Assembly: GCA_016716185.1 (NCBI GenBank)
Contig: JADJWV010000002.1
Location: 372,001 to 436,000, forward strand
DNA from: Saprospiraceae bacterium
Lineage (GTDB): Bacteria; Bacteroidota; Bacteroidia; Chitinophagales; Saprospiraceae
Direction: 5' to 3'
Length of the DNA stretch: 64,000 nt
Below the pieces are notes generated by a model that ran no database searches, was not told the DNA's origin, and was given only the letters and a program-made list of their open reading frames with translations. This document shows positions 33,863-43,044 of this stretch, piece by piece. The position numbers and the translations under genes were made by a program. The first letter of the stretch is position 1; each line of letters begins with the position of its first letter.

Positions 33863-34597
33863 TCAGACGAACAATAGTTTGAGTGCGGCAATGCACAGAA
33901 CCCCGGCCAGAATTCTTTTCAATAACAACTCCTTGTATTGGAATGCACCCCGGTGCGCTCCCAGAAAACCACCAATAATTGCAAAAGCAAGAAAATACCA
34001 AACAGAGGGGTGTACACTCATTTTTGCAAAACCCATACCGGCTAAGCCTGCCAAAGAATTGACGAAAATAAAAATAGCGGAAACGGCTGCTGTCTGTTTT
34101 ATGCTAGCCCAACGGAGTAAAATGAGAAGCGGGCTTAAGAGTATACCACCTCCAATTCCTATCAGTCCGGAAAGTAAGCCGATGAAAGCTCCCAACAGAC
34201 CCGCCAAGAGCGGTTGTGCGGCTTGAATAGCAACACCACTTTCTTTCGGGGCTGGTTTAAGCAGATGATATACGGAAAAGAATAAAACGATCGCCAGTAT
34301 TTTTTTATACACCTGTTCATCCAATTCGATCGTTCCTCCCAGGAAGGCGGCAGGAACGGAAGTAAGGGCAAACAGCATAAATAATTTGAAATTGAAATAA
34401 CCGGAACGATAAAATTGTATAAACGCGATCAGGGATACCAGGCAATTCATCAATAAAGCTGTTGGCCGCATGGTGGCTGTAGAAACGGCAAAAAGTCCCA
34501 TGACCGCAAGGTATCCGGATGCACCTCCGTGTCCGACGGATGCGTACAGATAGGCCACCGTTAAAATAGAGAGGTATAAGAGAATTTCGGGAATCAT
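33863..34597 (-). CDS. TauE/SafE family sulfite/organosulfur exporter-type permease
   Basis: A 244-residue membrane protein with about eight membrane segments in two related halves. The first half has VAYLYASVGHGGASGYLAVMG-type sequence (GHGGASGYLAVMG, conserved in the family) and the second LIGIGGGILLSPLLILL. TauE/SafE proteins move sulfite, sulfolactate or other anions; the substrate is not known. It lies three bases after the SDR-DUF2867 gene and before moaCB, inside the cofactor gene run. A link to a molybdenum-dependent sulfite oxidase would make sense but is only inference. Confidence 0.85.
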   Translation of the reverse strand: MIPEILLYLSILTVAYLYASVGHGGASGYLAVMGLFAVSTATMRPTALLMNCLVSLIAFIQFYRSGYFNFKLFMLFALTSVPAAFLGGTIELDEQVYKKILAIVLFFSVYHLLKPAPKESGVAIQAAQPLLAGLLGAFIGLLSGLIGIGGGILLSPLLILLRWASIKQTAAVSAIFIFVNSLAGLAGMGFAKMSVHPSVWYFLAFAIIGGFLGAHRGAFQYKELLLKRILAGVLCIAALKLLFV

Positions 34598-34600
34598 TTT

Positions 34601-36046
34601 TTATTTACCTGCGATGCGTCGAATCATGTTGTTGAAAATAAAGTAATGGAAGGGTAGCATGAGATACCAATAATTTCTTCCGAGGATGCCTTCAGGCCTG
34701 AAGGTGGCTGTTTGTTTGAGCAGACATCTGTTATCGTTTTGTATTATGGAAAATTCCAGCCATGCTTCTCCGGGTAATTTCATTTCTGCATACAATAACA
34801 GTCGTTTGTTTTTATGATCGGCGAGTAAGACTCTCCAAAAATCCAAGGCATCACCGGGTTGAAGATCAACATCACTTCGACGTCCCCTGCCTAATCCGAC
34901 ACCTCCCATCAGTTTATCGATGACTCCGCGGATGCGCCATAAGCCATCTGCATAGTACCAACCCTGATTGCCGCCAATTCCAAAAAAACGCTGGGCTACT
35001 TCTTCAATTTTATCTTTTTCGATCTCGATCCATTTGCGGTCTTTATAACATCCGTTGACCGGAACTTCTACATGCTGTTGTACATCGAGATGGGACAGGC
35101 TGCTCGAAGCGGCATCTTTCCAACTGGAGACGACCATGTTTTGTTCGATGCGCATAAAGGCCATTTTTATGGCCTCTTTATAACTGATGAGTTCTTGCGG
35201 GATCACTTCCTGTATGCTGAATTCTTTACACACCACGTCGTTTTTCATGCTTTCGGCCAATTGCCTTGCAATGATAAAATTTGCAGAGGTAATGAGGTTT
35301 AACCAATGTGCCGAAATCGATGGAGAAATAAAGGGCCAGGTGAGGATTAATCTTTTATAGTTTCTCACTTCAGCATATTCTAATAACATCTGTTTGTAAC
35401 TCAATACATCCGGACCGCCGATTTCAAAAGTCCGGTTCATCATACCGGGATGAAGCAGACAGGCATTCAGGTAGTTGATGACATTTCTGATGGCAATGGG
35501 CTGGCATTTGGAATGTAACCAGTTGGGCGCAATCATTACAGGGAGTTTTTCTGTGAGGTCCCTGATGATTTCAAAGGAAATACTTCCGGAGCCAACGATA
35601 ATGCCCGCTTCGAGTATGGTGTAGGGTATGGCAGACTGCACCAGGACTTCTTTGACGCTTTTGCGGGCTAACAAGTGTTTGGACAGACTGTTGTCGTTGC
35701 TGATGCCTCCGAGGTAGATGATTTGTTTGACCTGTGTCAAATGCGCAACCAAAACAAAACATCCGGCAGAGCGGATTTCGTATTCTTTTAAAGTGGTTTT
35801 TGTATCGCCCAGAGAATGGATCAGGTAATAAGCGGCGTCGAAGACTTTTCCTTTGAAGGATGTCACGGCATTCTCCGGTTTCAGAAAATCAAATTCAATG
35901 ATCTGAATTTTGGACAAGAGGTCGGGTGAGGGTTTGAATCTTTTTGCATCCCGGACCACACAGGTCACGTCGTGTCCGGCTTCGACTAACACAGGCAAAA
36001 GCCTCATACCAATATATCCGTTGGCACCGGTGAGCAGTATTTTCAT
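34601..36046 (-). CDS. SDR family NAD(P)-binding protein with C-terminal DUF2867 domain
   Basis: A 481-residue protein in two parts. Residues 1-300 are an atypical short-chain dehydrogenase/NmrA-like Rossmann domain: MKILLTGANGYIGMRLLPVL, then CVVRDAKRF, AAYYLIHSLG and IIYLGGISNDNSLSKHL. The C-terminal 150 residues match DUF2867: GGNQGWYYADGLWRIRGVID, RGRRSDVDLQPGDALDFWRV and GRNYWYLMLPFHYFIFNNM. The catalytic YxxxK is not obvious, so it may bind nucleotide for regulation or act on a lipid-like substrate. The ATG at 36046 sits right at the Rossmann motif. It is followed by TauE after three bases. Confidence 0.82.
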   Translation of the reverse strand: MKILLTGANGYIGMRLLPVLVEAGHDVTCVVRDAKRFKPSPDLLSKIQIIEFDFLKPENAVTSFKGKVFDAAYYLIHSLGDTKTTLKEYEIRSAGCFVLVAHLTQVKQIIYLGGISNDNSLSKHLLARKSVKEVLVQSAIPYTILEAGIIVGSGSISFEIIRDLTEKLPVMIAPNWLHSKCQPIAIRNVINYLNACLLHPGMMNRTFEIGGPDVLSYKQMLLEYAEVRNYKRLILTWPFISPSISAHWLNLITSANFIIARQLAESMKNDVVCKEFSIQEVIPQELISYKEAIKMAFMRIEQNMVVSSWKDAASSSLSHLDVQQHVEVPVNGCYKDRKWIEIEKDKIEEVAQRFFGIGGNQGWYYADGLWRIRGVIDKLMGGVGLGRGRRSDVDLQPGDALDFWRVLLADHKNKRLLLYAEMKLPGEAWLEFSIIQNDNRCLLKQTATFRPEGILGRNYWYLMLPFHYFIFNNMIRRIAGK

Positions 36047-36164
36047 TTTAATATTCGCCTGTTCGGTATTTTTATTCAAATGTAGCTCCAAAAATCATAA
36101 ACTTCAATATTGAGCTTTCCGTCGGATATCGCTGGTTGAGCGGATTAGAGTTTCGACCATAAAC

Positions 36165-37148
36165 TTAACCACCGATTTTAAGCATACTCCTGTTGCTCAG
36201 ACTAGACGGTTCAATTTTTTGATCAATGGTGTTGAGTTGGCCACCCAGTTTTTCTTTTTTATCGCGCAAACAATTTTGAATCAGGGGCAGGATGTCCTCT
36301 CCCAAGCGGTAGGGACCAAGCAAATCGGTCTCATGAGTGGAAAAAAGACAATTTTTCATTTTTCCATCCGACGTCAACCTCATGCGATTGCAACCTCCGC
36401 AAAAAGGTTCACTCATGGTGCTGATTACTGAAAAAGTGCCGGTGTGTCCGGAAATGTAATAAGGTTTTGCAGTATCATTTTTATGCGTGGGTATCCGGTG
36501 AAATTCGTAAGTTGATTGAATAGATTCCAGAATATTTTGATGGGTATACACTTCCTCTTGCTTCCAATGATTTCCGTCGAAAGGCATAAACTCTATAAAC
36601 CTTATATGTAAATGTCTGTCTTTAGTCCATGCAATAAAATCCAGGATTTCACGATCATTTACATTTTTTTTAATGACCACATTTACTTTCACGTGAAAGC
36701 CTTTGTCTAAAAGCAATTCAATATTCGAGATTACTTGATTGAACACGTCGCGACCAGTGATGGAAAAAAAAGTTTCTCTTTGTAGTGAATCCAGACTCAC
36801 GTTAATAGAACGTAAACCTGTTTTAATAAATAGTTCAGCAAATTCATGTACAAATACCCCATTGGTTGTGATTGCCAATTCAACAGGAAAAACGGACAAA
36901 CGCTTGATTATTTCAGCTGCATCTTTTCTTACAAGGGGCTCCCCTCCTGTAAGCCGTATTTTTTTTACACCGGCTTTTACAAAAATCTCTGCGATACCTG
37001 TTATTTCATAGGCATTCATTTTGGGAATGCCAGGCTGATGAAATTCATCTGAAGTATCCGGATAGCAGTAATTGCACCGCAGATTGCAGTGGTCTGTAAG
37101 TGAAATCCGAAGATAATCGTGAATCCGGTCAAATTTGTCCGTGAGCAT
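36165..37148 (-). CDS. moaA: GTP 3',8-cyclase MoaA
   Basis: A 327-residue radical-SAM enzyme that starts molybdenum cofactor synthesis from GTP. The N-terminal cluster site is LTDHCNLRCNYCYPD, with Cys21, Cys25 and Cys28. RLTGGEPLVRKD and ITTNGVF follow. The C-terminal cluster uses FCGGCNRMRLTSDGKMKNCL. The protein ends in GG, the conserved double-glycine tail inserted in the active site. It heads the minus-strand run moaA, SDR-DUF2867, TauE, moaCB; gaps of 118, 3 and 69 bases make a common transcript possible. Confidence 0.94.
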   Translation of the reverse strand: MLTDKFDRIHDYLRISLTDHCNLRCNYCYPDTSDEFHQPGIPKMNAYEITGIAEIFVKAGVKKIRLTGGEPLVRKDAAEIIKRLSVFPVELAITTNGVFVHEFAELFIKTGLRSINVSLDSLQRETFFSITGRDVFNQVISNIELLLDKGFHVKVNVVIKKNVNDREILDFIAWTKDRHLHIRFIEFMPFDGNHWKQEEVYTHQNILESIQSTYEFHRIPTHKNDTAKPYYISGHTGTFSVISTMSEPFCGGCNRMRLTSDGKMKNCLFSTHETDLLGPYRLGEDILPLIQNCLRDKKEKLGGQLNTIDQKIEPSSLSNRSMLKIGG

Positions 37149-37351
37149 CCTGAATCAAAACTCAAATTTATTCAATTTCCATCGTCTTCTATCAATTTTC
37201 TGAAAGCAGAGGGGTTGAATCCAAGATCAGGTTTCTTCAAATCCAATACAAGTCTATGGCTCAGAAATGCCAAGCTACATTTTTGCAAAAAAAATGATTA
37301 TCCGTAAACTTGGGCGTCACGTGTCGCTGAAATGGATGAATCCCGACAAAT

Positions 37352-37849
37352 TCAACTCAAGTCAAAAATGCGGTCGAGATTGGACAAAGCCATAGTAAAT
37401 CCTTCTTTGAATCCGAGTTCGATGATTTTTTCTAAGTCCTGCCTGGAATCAAACTTAATGCGGATTTTCACGAGAGTATTCAATTGCCGGCTTTCAAAGT
37501 GAAGCTCCCATAGCATTCTGGGAAATTCTGTATTGCTGTTTCCTGCATCGTCGCAAAATGCATCGAGATAACTGAAAGATTGGTGTGGGAGAATATTTTT
37601 ATAATCTGCCTTACACCAATGTTTTTCATTTTCTGGTCCAACCATTGCATAAAGCCAGGTTCCGCCTACTTTAAATTCCATGGATTTGGTTTCAGTTTTC
37701 CACGGCAGAGGTGCCCACCACTGGTCGAGCAATTCACTTTCTGTCCAAGCAGCCCAAACCTGATTTAAGGCTGCTTCAAATTCGCGTTCGATCCGGATGA
37801 TAGAATTGTCTGAATCCAGTTCAAAATGCATCCATAACTGTTTATTCAT
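37352..37849 (-). CDS. SRPBCC/AHSA1 domain protein
   Basis: A 165-residue protein with the START-like hydrophobic pocket fold. IIRIEREFEAALNQVWAAWT, then ESELLDQWWAPLPW, the typical W-W-P helix, MEFKVGGTWLYAMVGPE, MLWELHFESRQLNTLVKI and GFKEGFTMALSNLDRI fit the AHSA1 family. It is paired one base after an ArsR regulator, a common arrangement in which the AHSA1 protein may bind the ligand or assist the regulator. The ATG at 37849 is chosen because a longer start would lie deep in the ArsR gene. Confidence 0.86.
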   Translation of the reverse strand: MNKQLWMHFELDSDNSIIRIEREFEAALNQVWAAWTESELLDQWWAPLPWKTETKSMEFKVGGTWLYAMVGPENEKHWCKADYKNILPHQSFSYLDAFCDDAGNSNTEFPRMLWELHFESRQLNTLVKIRIKFDSRQDLEKIIELGFKEGFTMALSNLDRIFDLS

Positions 37850-37850
37850 A

Positions 37851-38165
37851 TTACTTATTTTTTGTTTGATGGAGGACGCGGTCCAATTGATGGAAGCGCT
37901 TCTCCAGCATTTTTTTAAATTGTGCAAGCCACCGGTCGACTTCCTGAATTTTTTTCGGATCGAGGTGGTAATAAATTTCCCGGCCTAGTTTTTCTTGCTT
38001 AAGCAGACGGCTTTCTACGAGAATCTGAAGATGTTTGGAAACGGCCTGCCGCGACGAATCGAAATGTTCGCTCAAGGCATTGGGCGTCATGGGTTGGCTG
38101 GCTATCAACAACAAGATGGCGCGACGCGTGGGGTCTGCAAGGGCCTGGAACACGTCTCTTTTCAT
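37851..38165 (-). CDS. ArsR family winged-helix regulator
   Basis: A 104-residue DNA-binding protein: FQALADPTRRAILLLIASQP opens the domain, then ALSEHFDSSRQAVSKHLQIL is the helix-turn-helix and GREIYYHLDP the wing. No cysteine metal site is visible, so it is of the metal-independent subtype typically found with AHSA1 genes. It is the first gene of the pair. The 136-base upstream region holds TTGCAAATATAAATGCAA, an inverted repeat (TTGCA-N8-TGCAA) that could be its operator. Confidence 0.88.
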   Translation of the reverse strand: MKRDVFQALADPTRRAILLLIASQPMTPNALSEHFDSSRQAVSKHLQILVESRLLKQEKLGREIYYHLDPKKIQEVDRWLAQFKKMLEKRFHQLDRVLHQTKNK

Positions 38166-38301
38166 CTGTACCTGGTATTCATATGAAACTAATTAGTTGC
38201 AAATATAAATGCAACAATTCGGTTGCACAATAGTTTGTTAATTATTCTTTTGGAAATTATGGAGGTATGAAATGAAACAGTCTTCCTTCGGGAATATCTG
38301 G

Positions 38302-38961
38302 CTATTCAACGCGGTCGGTCAGGGCATCTGTTTTTTCTCCCAGAAATTCGAACCAGGCTTTTTTCATGCAGGGGTAATGTTTGGACGCCTCCACCAGGCG
38401 GATCCAGCCCAGCAGGTTTTCTTCAAATCTCCTGGCCAGTTTTTCATCTGCGATCTTGCCTTCGGGAGTCAGAGCCTGATGTGCCATGGCCAGCGAGAAC
38501 ATGTTGGGGTATACATTTGTACCCAAATGTTCCAGGGGCATCCGCAGCGCCCACAATCCTCGGTTGCCACCGACCATAGATGGGGATGCTGAGATCAGGA
38601 GTGCATGTCTTTCGTTAAAGGGTTGCGGACGGAAGCGGGAAACCCAATCAATCAGATTTTTAAATATACCGGGCATTGATCCATTATATTCCGGCGAGGC
38701 GATGACCATACCATCATTTGCAAGCAATCGTTTGCGGAATTCTTCCGCTCCGCGCAGGGATTCCGAATCCAATTCTCGATCCTGATTATATCCCGGAACT
38801 TCAAAATCGCCGATGTCTGCAAACTCTACGATACATTGGTGTTGTTTAAGCAATTCTGCTGCAAATTTAGCCAATTGCGTATTGAGAGAACTTTTTCTTT
38901 GGGATGCGGAGAAAACCAAAATTTTCAAACTTGCATCTGGTTGAGCGGATATGGCATTCAT
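38302..38961 (-). CDS. NAD(P)H-dependent FMN reductase
   Basis: A 219-residue flavodoxin-fold reductase. ILVFSASQRKSSLNTQLAKF at 14-33 binds the FMN phosphate, and VIASPEYNGSMPGIFKNLID at about 86-105 is the conserved isoalloxazine loop. LLISASPSMVGGNRGLWALR follows. The C-terminal 40 residues after LGTNVYPN are longer than in azoreductase-type members. Likely electron acceptors are quinones, FMN or metals; the specific one is unknown. Single gene, same strand as the ArsR pair. Confidence 0.87.
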   Translation of the reverse strand: MNAISAQPDASLKILVFSASQRKSSLNTQLAKFAAELLKQHQCIVEFADIGDFEVPGYNQDRELDSESLRGAEEFRKRLLANDGMVIASPEYNGSMPGIFKNLIDWVSRFRPQPFNERHALLISASPSMVGGNRGLWALRMPLEHLGTNVYPNMFSLAMAHQALTPEGKIADEKLARRFEENLLGWIRLVEASKHYPCMKKAWFEFLGEKTDALTDRVE

Positions 38962-38972
38962 AAAAGTATTTT

Positions 38973-39182
38973 TTAAAAAACAACAAGCCTCACATAATGT
39001 TCTTCTTTTGAAAATCTATTTGCGATTTGTTTTCTTTTTTCGTGTGGTACCCATATAGCAGCCTTAAAGGTCATCATTTTTATTGAGGCTTCCAATAATT
39101 TACTGGCGGTCATTAAGAACCGAAGGGGATCTTTCTTTGGCTCTTTTGTTAAGGGTCTCCAGGTATTTTGTATCCGGTTCAT
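38973..39182 (-). CDS. Small hypothetical protein (uncertain)
   Basis: A 69-codon frame, 11 bases upstream of the FMN reductase gene on the same strand. The product is basic with a helical middle (RFLMTASKLLEASIKMMTFK) and no recognised family. Its position suggests possible co-transcription, but composition alone does not prove that it is a gene. Confidence 0.35.
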   Translation of the reverse strand: MNRIQNTWRPLTKEPKKDPLRFLMTASKLLEASIKMMTFKAAIWVPHEKRKQIANRFSKEEHYVRLVVF

Positions 39183-39513
39183 TTCGTTTGCATTATTTTT
39201 TCTGATTGTGTTTCTTCAATTTTTATCGTTCTCGTGACACTGATTATCTCTTCATAGATTCTATTTTATTTTTGGATTTACTTTATTGCATTATCGATGC
39301 TTGATCCTGTAAATGAAAGATGAAACCACTCCTACCGTATCAATTGTAGATTTATTAGGATTGCAGTTTTTTGAATTTTAACCATTTCAGTTTGTACCTG
39401 TAATAATTTTGGGTAGTAGCGATTTATGGTTTATATTTTTTATCCTAAAGATTTGAAGTGGTTATGATTGACAGTCATGGGAAATGTTGGTTACCCAAAT
39501 TACTGTTGAAGGG
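39183..39513. other. Intergenic region, no supported gene
   Basis: An AT-rich stretch between the small frame and the porin stop. No hairpin, repeat, RNA gene or convincing frame was recognised. A plus-strand frame at 39458-39652 overlaps the porin gene antisense and is rejected. Confidence 0.5.
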
Positions 39514-40614
39514 CTATGGAAATTTGGCCGCAATTGAAACAGTAAGTGAAATATTATCTTTGCGGAGGCCGCTATTGGATTGGAAGATGGGAATGGGATT
39601 GCTCAACTTCCGCAATTCAACGCGGGCTAAGATATTATCCAATGGTATGTAGTCGAAATTAGCTGAAATCCCTGTTATATTTATTTTACTTTGTGGATCG
39701 GTAAGGATGACATGATTGTGATCCTGGAAGTATTCTGCTCTTATGGAAACCGACCAGGGATCTCCGTTTGCCTGGTATTTTAGAAGGAGCGCTGTTCCAA
39801 GCCAGTTTTGGTAGCTTGAGGACCCCTTCCTGTCTTGTTGGAAACCTAAATCCAGGCCACATATCAAACTTAAGTTTTCATGAACTTTTGTTAGCATATA
39901 AAAATTATGGAAGTATCTCATTCTTCGCGTACTGTCCGGATCATCTGTTCCCAGAAATTGACTCCAATGAACAATCCATCCGGATCTGGATGTAAATTTG
40001 AATTGAGTTCCAAGTGAGGGTAAGGAATTACCTTCAATTTGTTTTATGCGTTGCCAGCCATTGCATACTAAAGCGGCAAATTGAAATCTCCTATTTAAAT
40101 CATAGTTAATTTTTAAACCTGTAAGATAATAAGGCGAATTCTCAGCAAGCAATGACCTGGTCAGTGTCCAATTATCGAATGAAATAGCACTTTCAAAACC
40201 TATGTGGGAATTAAAAATCCCTGCATCCAGCCAAACCGTTTTTTTAGAGGATAATGCCAACCCCAGGTAGGCTTCGTAGATATGCCTGAACAATAAGGGT
40301 TCAGCTGTATAATTGTCTTCGGCATAGGTACCTGCCTGAATGCTTATATTTATTCTGTATCGATCCTGCAGTGTATAAAATTTGAGCAAACCCAGATTAA
40401 GTTGCATAGATGCATGGCGATTGTAATTATAAAAATAAAATTGCTTTTTAGGAGTCTTCGGGTTGCTAAAGTCGTAGGAATAATAAAAATCTAAATAGCA
40501 ACTGAGTTCCAACTTTGAAGGTTCTATTTGGTAGATGGTATCCTGACCATAAATTAGCTTTGATATGGCAAGGAATATAAAAGCTACATTGGGTCTGAAA
40601 AATTTACAAGACAT
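39514..40614 (-). CDS. Outer-membrane porin-like beta-barrel protein
   Basis: A 366-residue exported protein with a signal peptide (about 1-23, ending YGQ) and alternating hydrophobic/polar strands with many aromatic residues, as in outer-membrane barrels. Features are YLDFYYSYDFSNPK, LGLLKFYTLQDRYRINISIQ, FRHIYEAYLGLALS, GIFNSHIGFESAISFDNW and a final strand ISLTVSIAAKFP ending in Phe-Pro. It resembles the Bacteroidota porins (BBP2/OmpL-like) found beside potassium transport genes. It is three bases after the 98-residue gene and last in the kup operon, so it may allow potassium entry through the outer membrane. Confidence 0.8.
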   Translation of the reverse strand: MSCKFFRPNVAFIFLAISKLIYGQDTIYQIEPSKLELSCYLDFYYSYDFSNPKTPKKQFYFYNYNRHASMQLNLGLLKFYTLQDRYRINISIQAGTYAEDNYTAEPLLFRHIYEAYLGLALSSKKTVWLDAGIFNSHIGFESAISFDNWTLTRSLLAENSPYYLTGLKINYDLNRRFQFAALVCNGWQRIKQIEGNSLPSLGTQFKFTSRSGWIVHWSQFLGTDDPDSTRRMRYFHNFYMLTKVHENLSLICGLDLGFQQDRKGSSSYQNWLGTALLLKYQANGDPWSVSIRAEYFQDHNHVILTDPQSKINITGISANFDYIPLDNILARVELRKLSNPIPIFQSNSGLRKDNISLTVSIAAKFP

Positions 40615-40617
40615 GAT

Positions 40618-40914
40618 TTAAAAATTAAAGACGATATTTTGATCGCGGAAAGTGAAACTGATGATATCTTCCTGACGAACGAGTTCACCTCTCAGAAAGC
40701 CAAGCGGATAAAGCCCTAAATTCAATCTGTCTTCCGCTGACACGAGATGCCATTTAAGGATGTTGGTTTGCTCATTTTCACTGAGTTTTGTATAAATTCC
40801 AGAAACATAACCTGTAATAATCCTGCCGTACTTATCCAGAATTTCAACTTCCGAATCCGTGTGTTGTAAATAATACAAGTAAATCTCGTGCTGCAAATCT
40901 TCGCGTGAGGTCAT
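40618..40914 (-). CDS. Small conserved-looking protein in the kup operon
   Basis: A 98-residue acidic, soluble protein of unknown function, not recognised. It contains EVEILDKYGRIITGYVSGIY, a beta-hairpin-like segment, and LGFLRGELVRQEDIISFTFR. Its ATG overlaps the kup stop (ATGA), and the porin follows three bases after its stop, so it is translationally coupled and probably real. A role in control of Kup is possible but only inferred from position. Confidence 0.7.
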   Translation of the reverse strand: MTSREDLQHEIYLYYLQHTDSEVEILDKYGRIITGYVSGIYTKLSENEQTNILKWHLVSAEDRLNLGLYPLGFLRGELVRQEDIISFTFRDQNIVFNF

Positions 40915-42884
40915 CAGAATTTTTGGATCATGGATTCTCTCTTCAGTTCAATCCCATTTAAAGGCTGATATAAAAGAGGAACGTGCTCAATCACCACATC
41001 GCTCTTTTCAAGGCCAAAGGCTTTTTCATCACTGAGGCTGAATTTTTTCAGAAGAAAAAACGTGTTGAGCAGAATACCTTCTTTTAATTTGAATTCATTT
41101 TCAACGGAAAGAAATTTTTCAATCACGACAAATTTAAAATCGGGTTCATCGTTGTATTTTGTTGAACCATCCGGACGGATATGGAGATTGAGTTCTTTAT
41201 TTGCGATCAGGTCTTTCACAATGTTCTTAAAATACAGTTCCGTTCTGGGTTGAATCCTGAAACCTACATTTAGATTTACTTTGATCACCTTGTCGTCTAC
41301 TAATTCTGAAACATCATAACTTAACGTATAAGGTTCACCCGTCCGGTGAATATGCAAAAACCAATAAACATCGGCGCGTTTAGGTTTTTTTGAAAAAATG
41401 GATTTAATAATTTTTTCTTCGATCTGGTGTCTGTGGTTGGCTTTGGTAAGATATATCAGGTGTGTTGAAAACTTTGGAATTTCCAGATCCAGGCTTAATT
41501 CCTTGAACTGCTCTGTGTATTTTCCAAGGTCGACAAATTTAATAAACCGATTGCTGATTTTCCGTCCTGAATACACCGCAAACATGATAAATATAAAAAT
41601 GGAAGAGATCAGAAGTGTAATGTAACCGCCCTCAGGAAATTTATGAATATTGGCGATGAAAAATGAAATTTCAATTCCGAAAAACAACAAGAGAAATGCA
41701 AGGACCACGAATTTATTCCACCTCAATCTGTACAACAGGAAAAAAGAAAGTAAATACGTAGTTACCATCATCGTAATGGTGATGGCAAGGCCGTAAGCCG
41801 CTTCCATATTTGAAGAGTTCTGAAAAAAAACAACCATAAATACACAGCCTATCCATAGAAAAATATTGGCACTTGGGATGTAAATTTGTCCTTTGATATT
41901 GCTGGGTTGTCTTACAGCCACGCGTGGCCAAAAGTTTAAGTTCATGGCTTCATTAATGAGCGTATAACTTCCACTGATCAAAGCCTGCGAGGCTATAATA
42001 GCTGCAGAAGTGGCAATGAAAATCCCAACCCATAAAAACCAGGAGGGCATGATTTCATAAAAAGGATTCCGTCCATTGAGCACAGATCCTTCTCCCAATT
42101 CCATGATCCACGCGGCTTGTCCCATGTAATTGAGCAGCAAACTTGTCTTGACAAATATCCAGCTGATGCGAATGTTCTGTCGACCGCAATGGCCTAAATC
42201 CGAATACAACGCTTCTGCGCCCGTGGTAGCCAAAAATACAGCACCCAACAACACAAACCCTCCGGGATATTCAGTAAGAAATTGGAATGCATAACCGGGA
42301 TGGATCGCTTTCAGAATCTCAGGATGACGCAAGATTTGACTCAAGCCTAACACGGCCAGCATACTAAACCAGACCAACATGGCGGGACCAAATGCATAAC
42401 CAACTTTTTGTGTTCCAAAACGCTGAAAGAAAAATAACCCTGTCAGGATGGCAATAACAATAGGAACGGTGGGTAATGATTCAAGCCCAGGTACATTGCG
42501 CAGGCCCTCAATTGCAGATGATACCGAAATCGGAGGCGTAATAATTCCATCAGCCAGCAAAGTAGAAGCACCTAAAATGGTAGGAAAAATTAAATATTTG
42601 CCAAATCGTTTCACCAGCGCATACAAGGAGAAGATTCCTCCTTCTCCATTGTTGTCTGCCTGTAAAGTAAGATAGATGTATTTGAAAGTTGTCTGAAAGG
42701 TGATGGTCCAAAAAACACAAGAGATTCCGCCATAAACAATAGTTTCTTCTACCGGCCGATCCCCTAAGATTGCTTTCAAAACATACAGCGGACTGGTTCC
42801 GATATCGCCATAGATGATTCCCAGAGCGATCAATAAAGATGAAGCGGTGACTTTGCCGTTAATACTCAATGGAGTGTTCTGCAT
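40914..42884 (-). CDS. kup: KUP family potassium uptake protein
   Basis: A 656-residue K+/H+ symporter. The first 440 residues hold about 12 membrane segments with the family motifs ALGIIYGDIGTSPLYVLKAI at 17-36, NNGEGGIFSLYALVKR at 78-93, ASTLLADGIITPPISVSSA, GAEALYSDLGHCG and SQALISGSYTLINEAMNLNF. A cytoplasmic C-terminal domain of about 200 residues follows (ADVYWFLHIHRTGEPYTLSY). Complete length. It is first in an operon with a small gene and a porin, 254 bases downstream of the KdpDE-like genes. Four phased repeats lie in its promoter region. Confidence 0.94.
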   Translation of the reverse strand: MQNTPLSINGKVTASSLLIALGIIYGDIGTSPLYVLKAILGDRPVEETIVYGGISCVFWTITFQTTFKYIYLTLQADNNGEGGIFSLYALVKRFGKYLIFPTILGASTLLADGIITPPISVSSAIEGLRNVPGLESLPTVPIVIAILTGLFFFQRFGTQKVGYAFGPAMLVWFSMLAVLGLSQILRHPEILKAIHPGYAFQFLTEYPGGFVLLGAVFLATTGAEALYSDLGHCGRQNIRISWIFVKTSLLLNYMGQAAWIMELGEGSVLNGRNPFYEIMPSWFLWVGIFIATSAAIIASQALISGSYTLINEAMNLNFWPRVAVRQPSNIKGQIYIPSANIFLWIGCVFMVVFFQNSSNMEAAYGLAITITMMVTTYLLSFFLLYRLRWNKFVVLAFLLLFFGIEISFFIANIHKFPEGGYITLLISSIFIFIMFAVYSGRKISNRFIKFVDLGKYTEQFKELSLDLEIPKFSTHLIYLTKANHRHQIEEKIIKSIFSKKPKRADVYWFLHIHRTGEPYTLSYDVSELVDDKVIKVNLNVGFRIQPRTELYFKNIVKDLIANKELNLHIRPDGSTKYNDEPDFKFVVIEKFLSVENEFKLKEGILLNTFFLLKKFSLSDEKAFGLEKSDVVIEHVPLLYQPLNGIELKRESMIQKF

Positions 42885-42909
42885 GTTTGTAAATGAGATT
42901 CAAAGTTTG

Positions 42910-42968
42910 TATAAAGGATGTACAGATTTGATAAAGAATACTGCATGATGTATAAAGAAAATATAAAG
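42910..42968 (-). promoter_or_regulatory. Four helically phased CTTTAT(A/C) direct repeats upstream of kup
   Basis: Plus-strand TATAAAG at 42910, 42951 and 42962 and GATAAAG at 42930 give start distances of 20, 21 and 11 bases, all multiples of one helical turn. They lie 26-84 bases before the kup ATG. Direct repeats on one helix face are the usual binding pattern of OmpR/PhoB-type regulators, and such a regulator is encoded just upstream. Confidence 0.6.
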
Positions 42969-43044
42969 AAGGGCATGGCTAACTCTTTTTATTTGACGAA
43001 CTCCAGAGTTGCAACCAGTTTTATTGTTGCATGAAAGCTTAAGT

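Noticed and set aside
37119..37307. Plus-strand frame upstream of moaA
   Set aside because: It overlaps the moaA start antisense, is short and shows no family.
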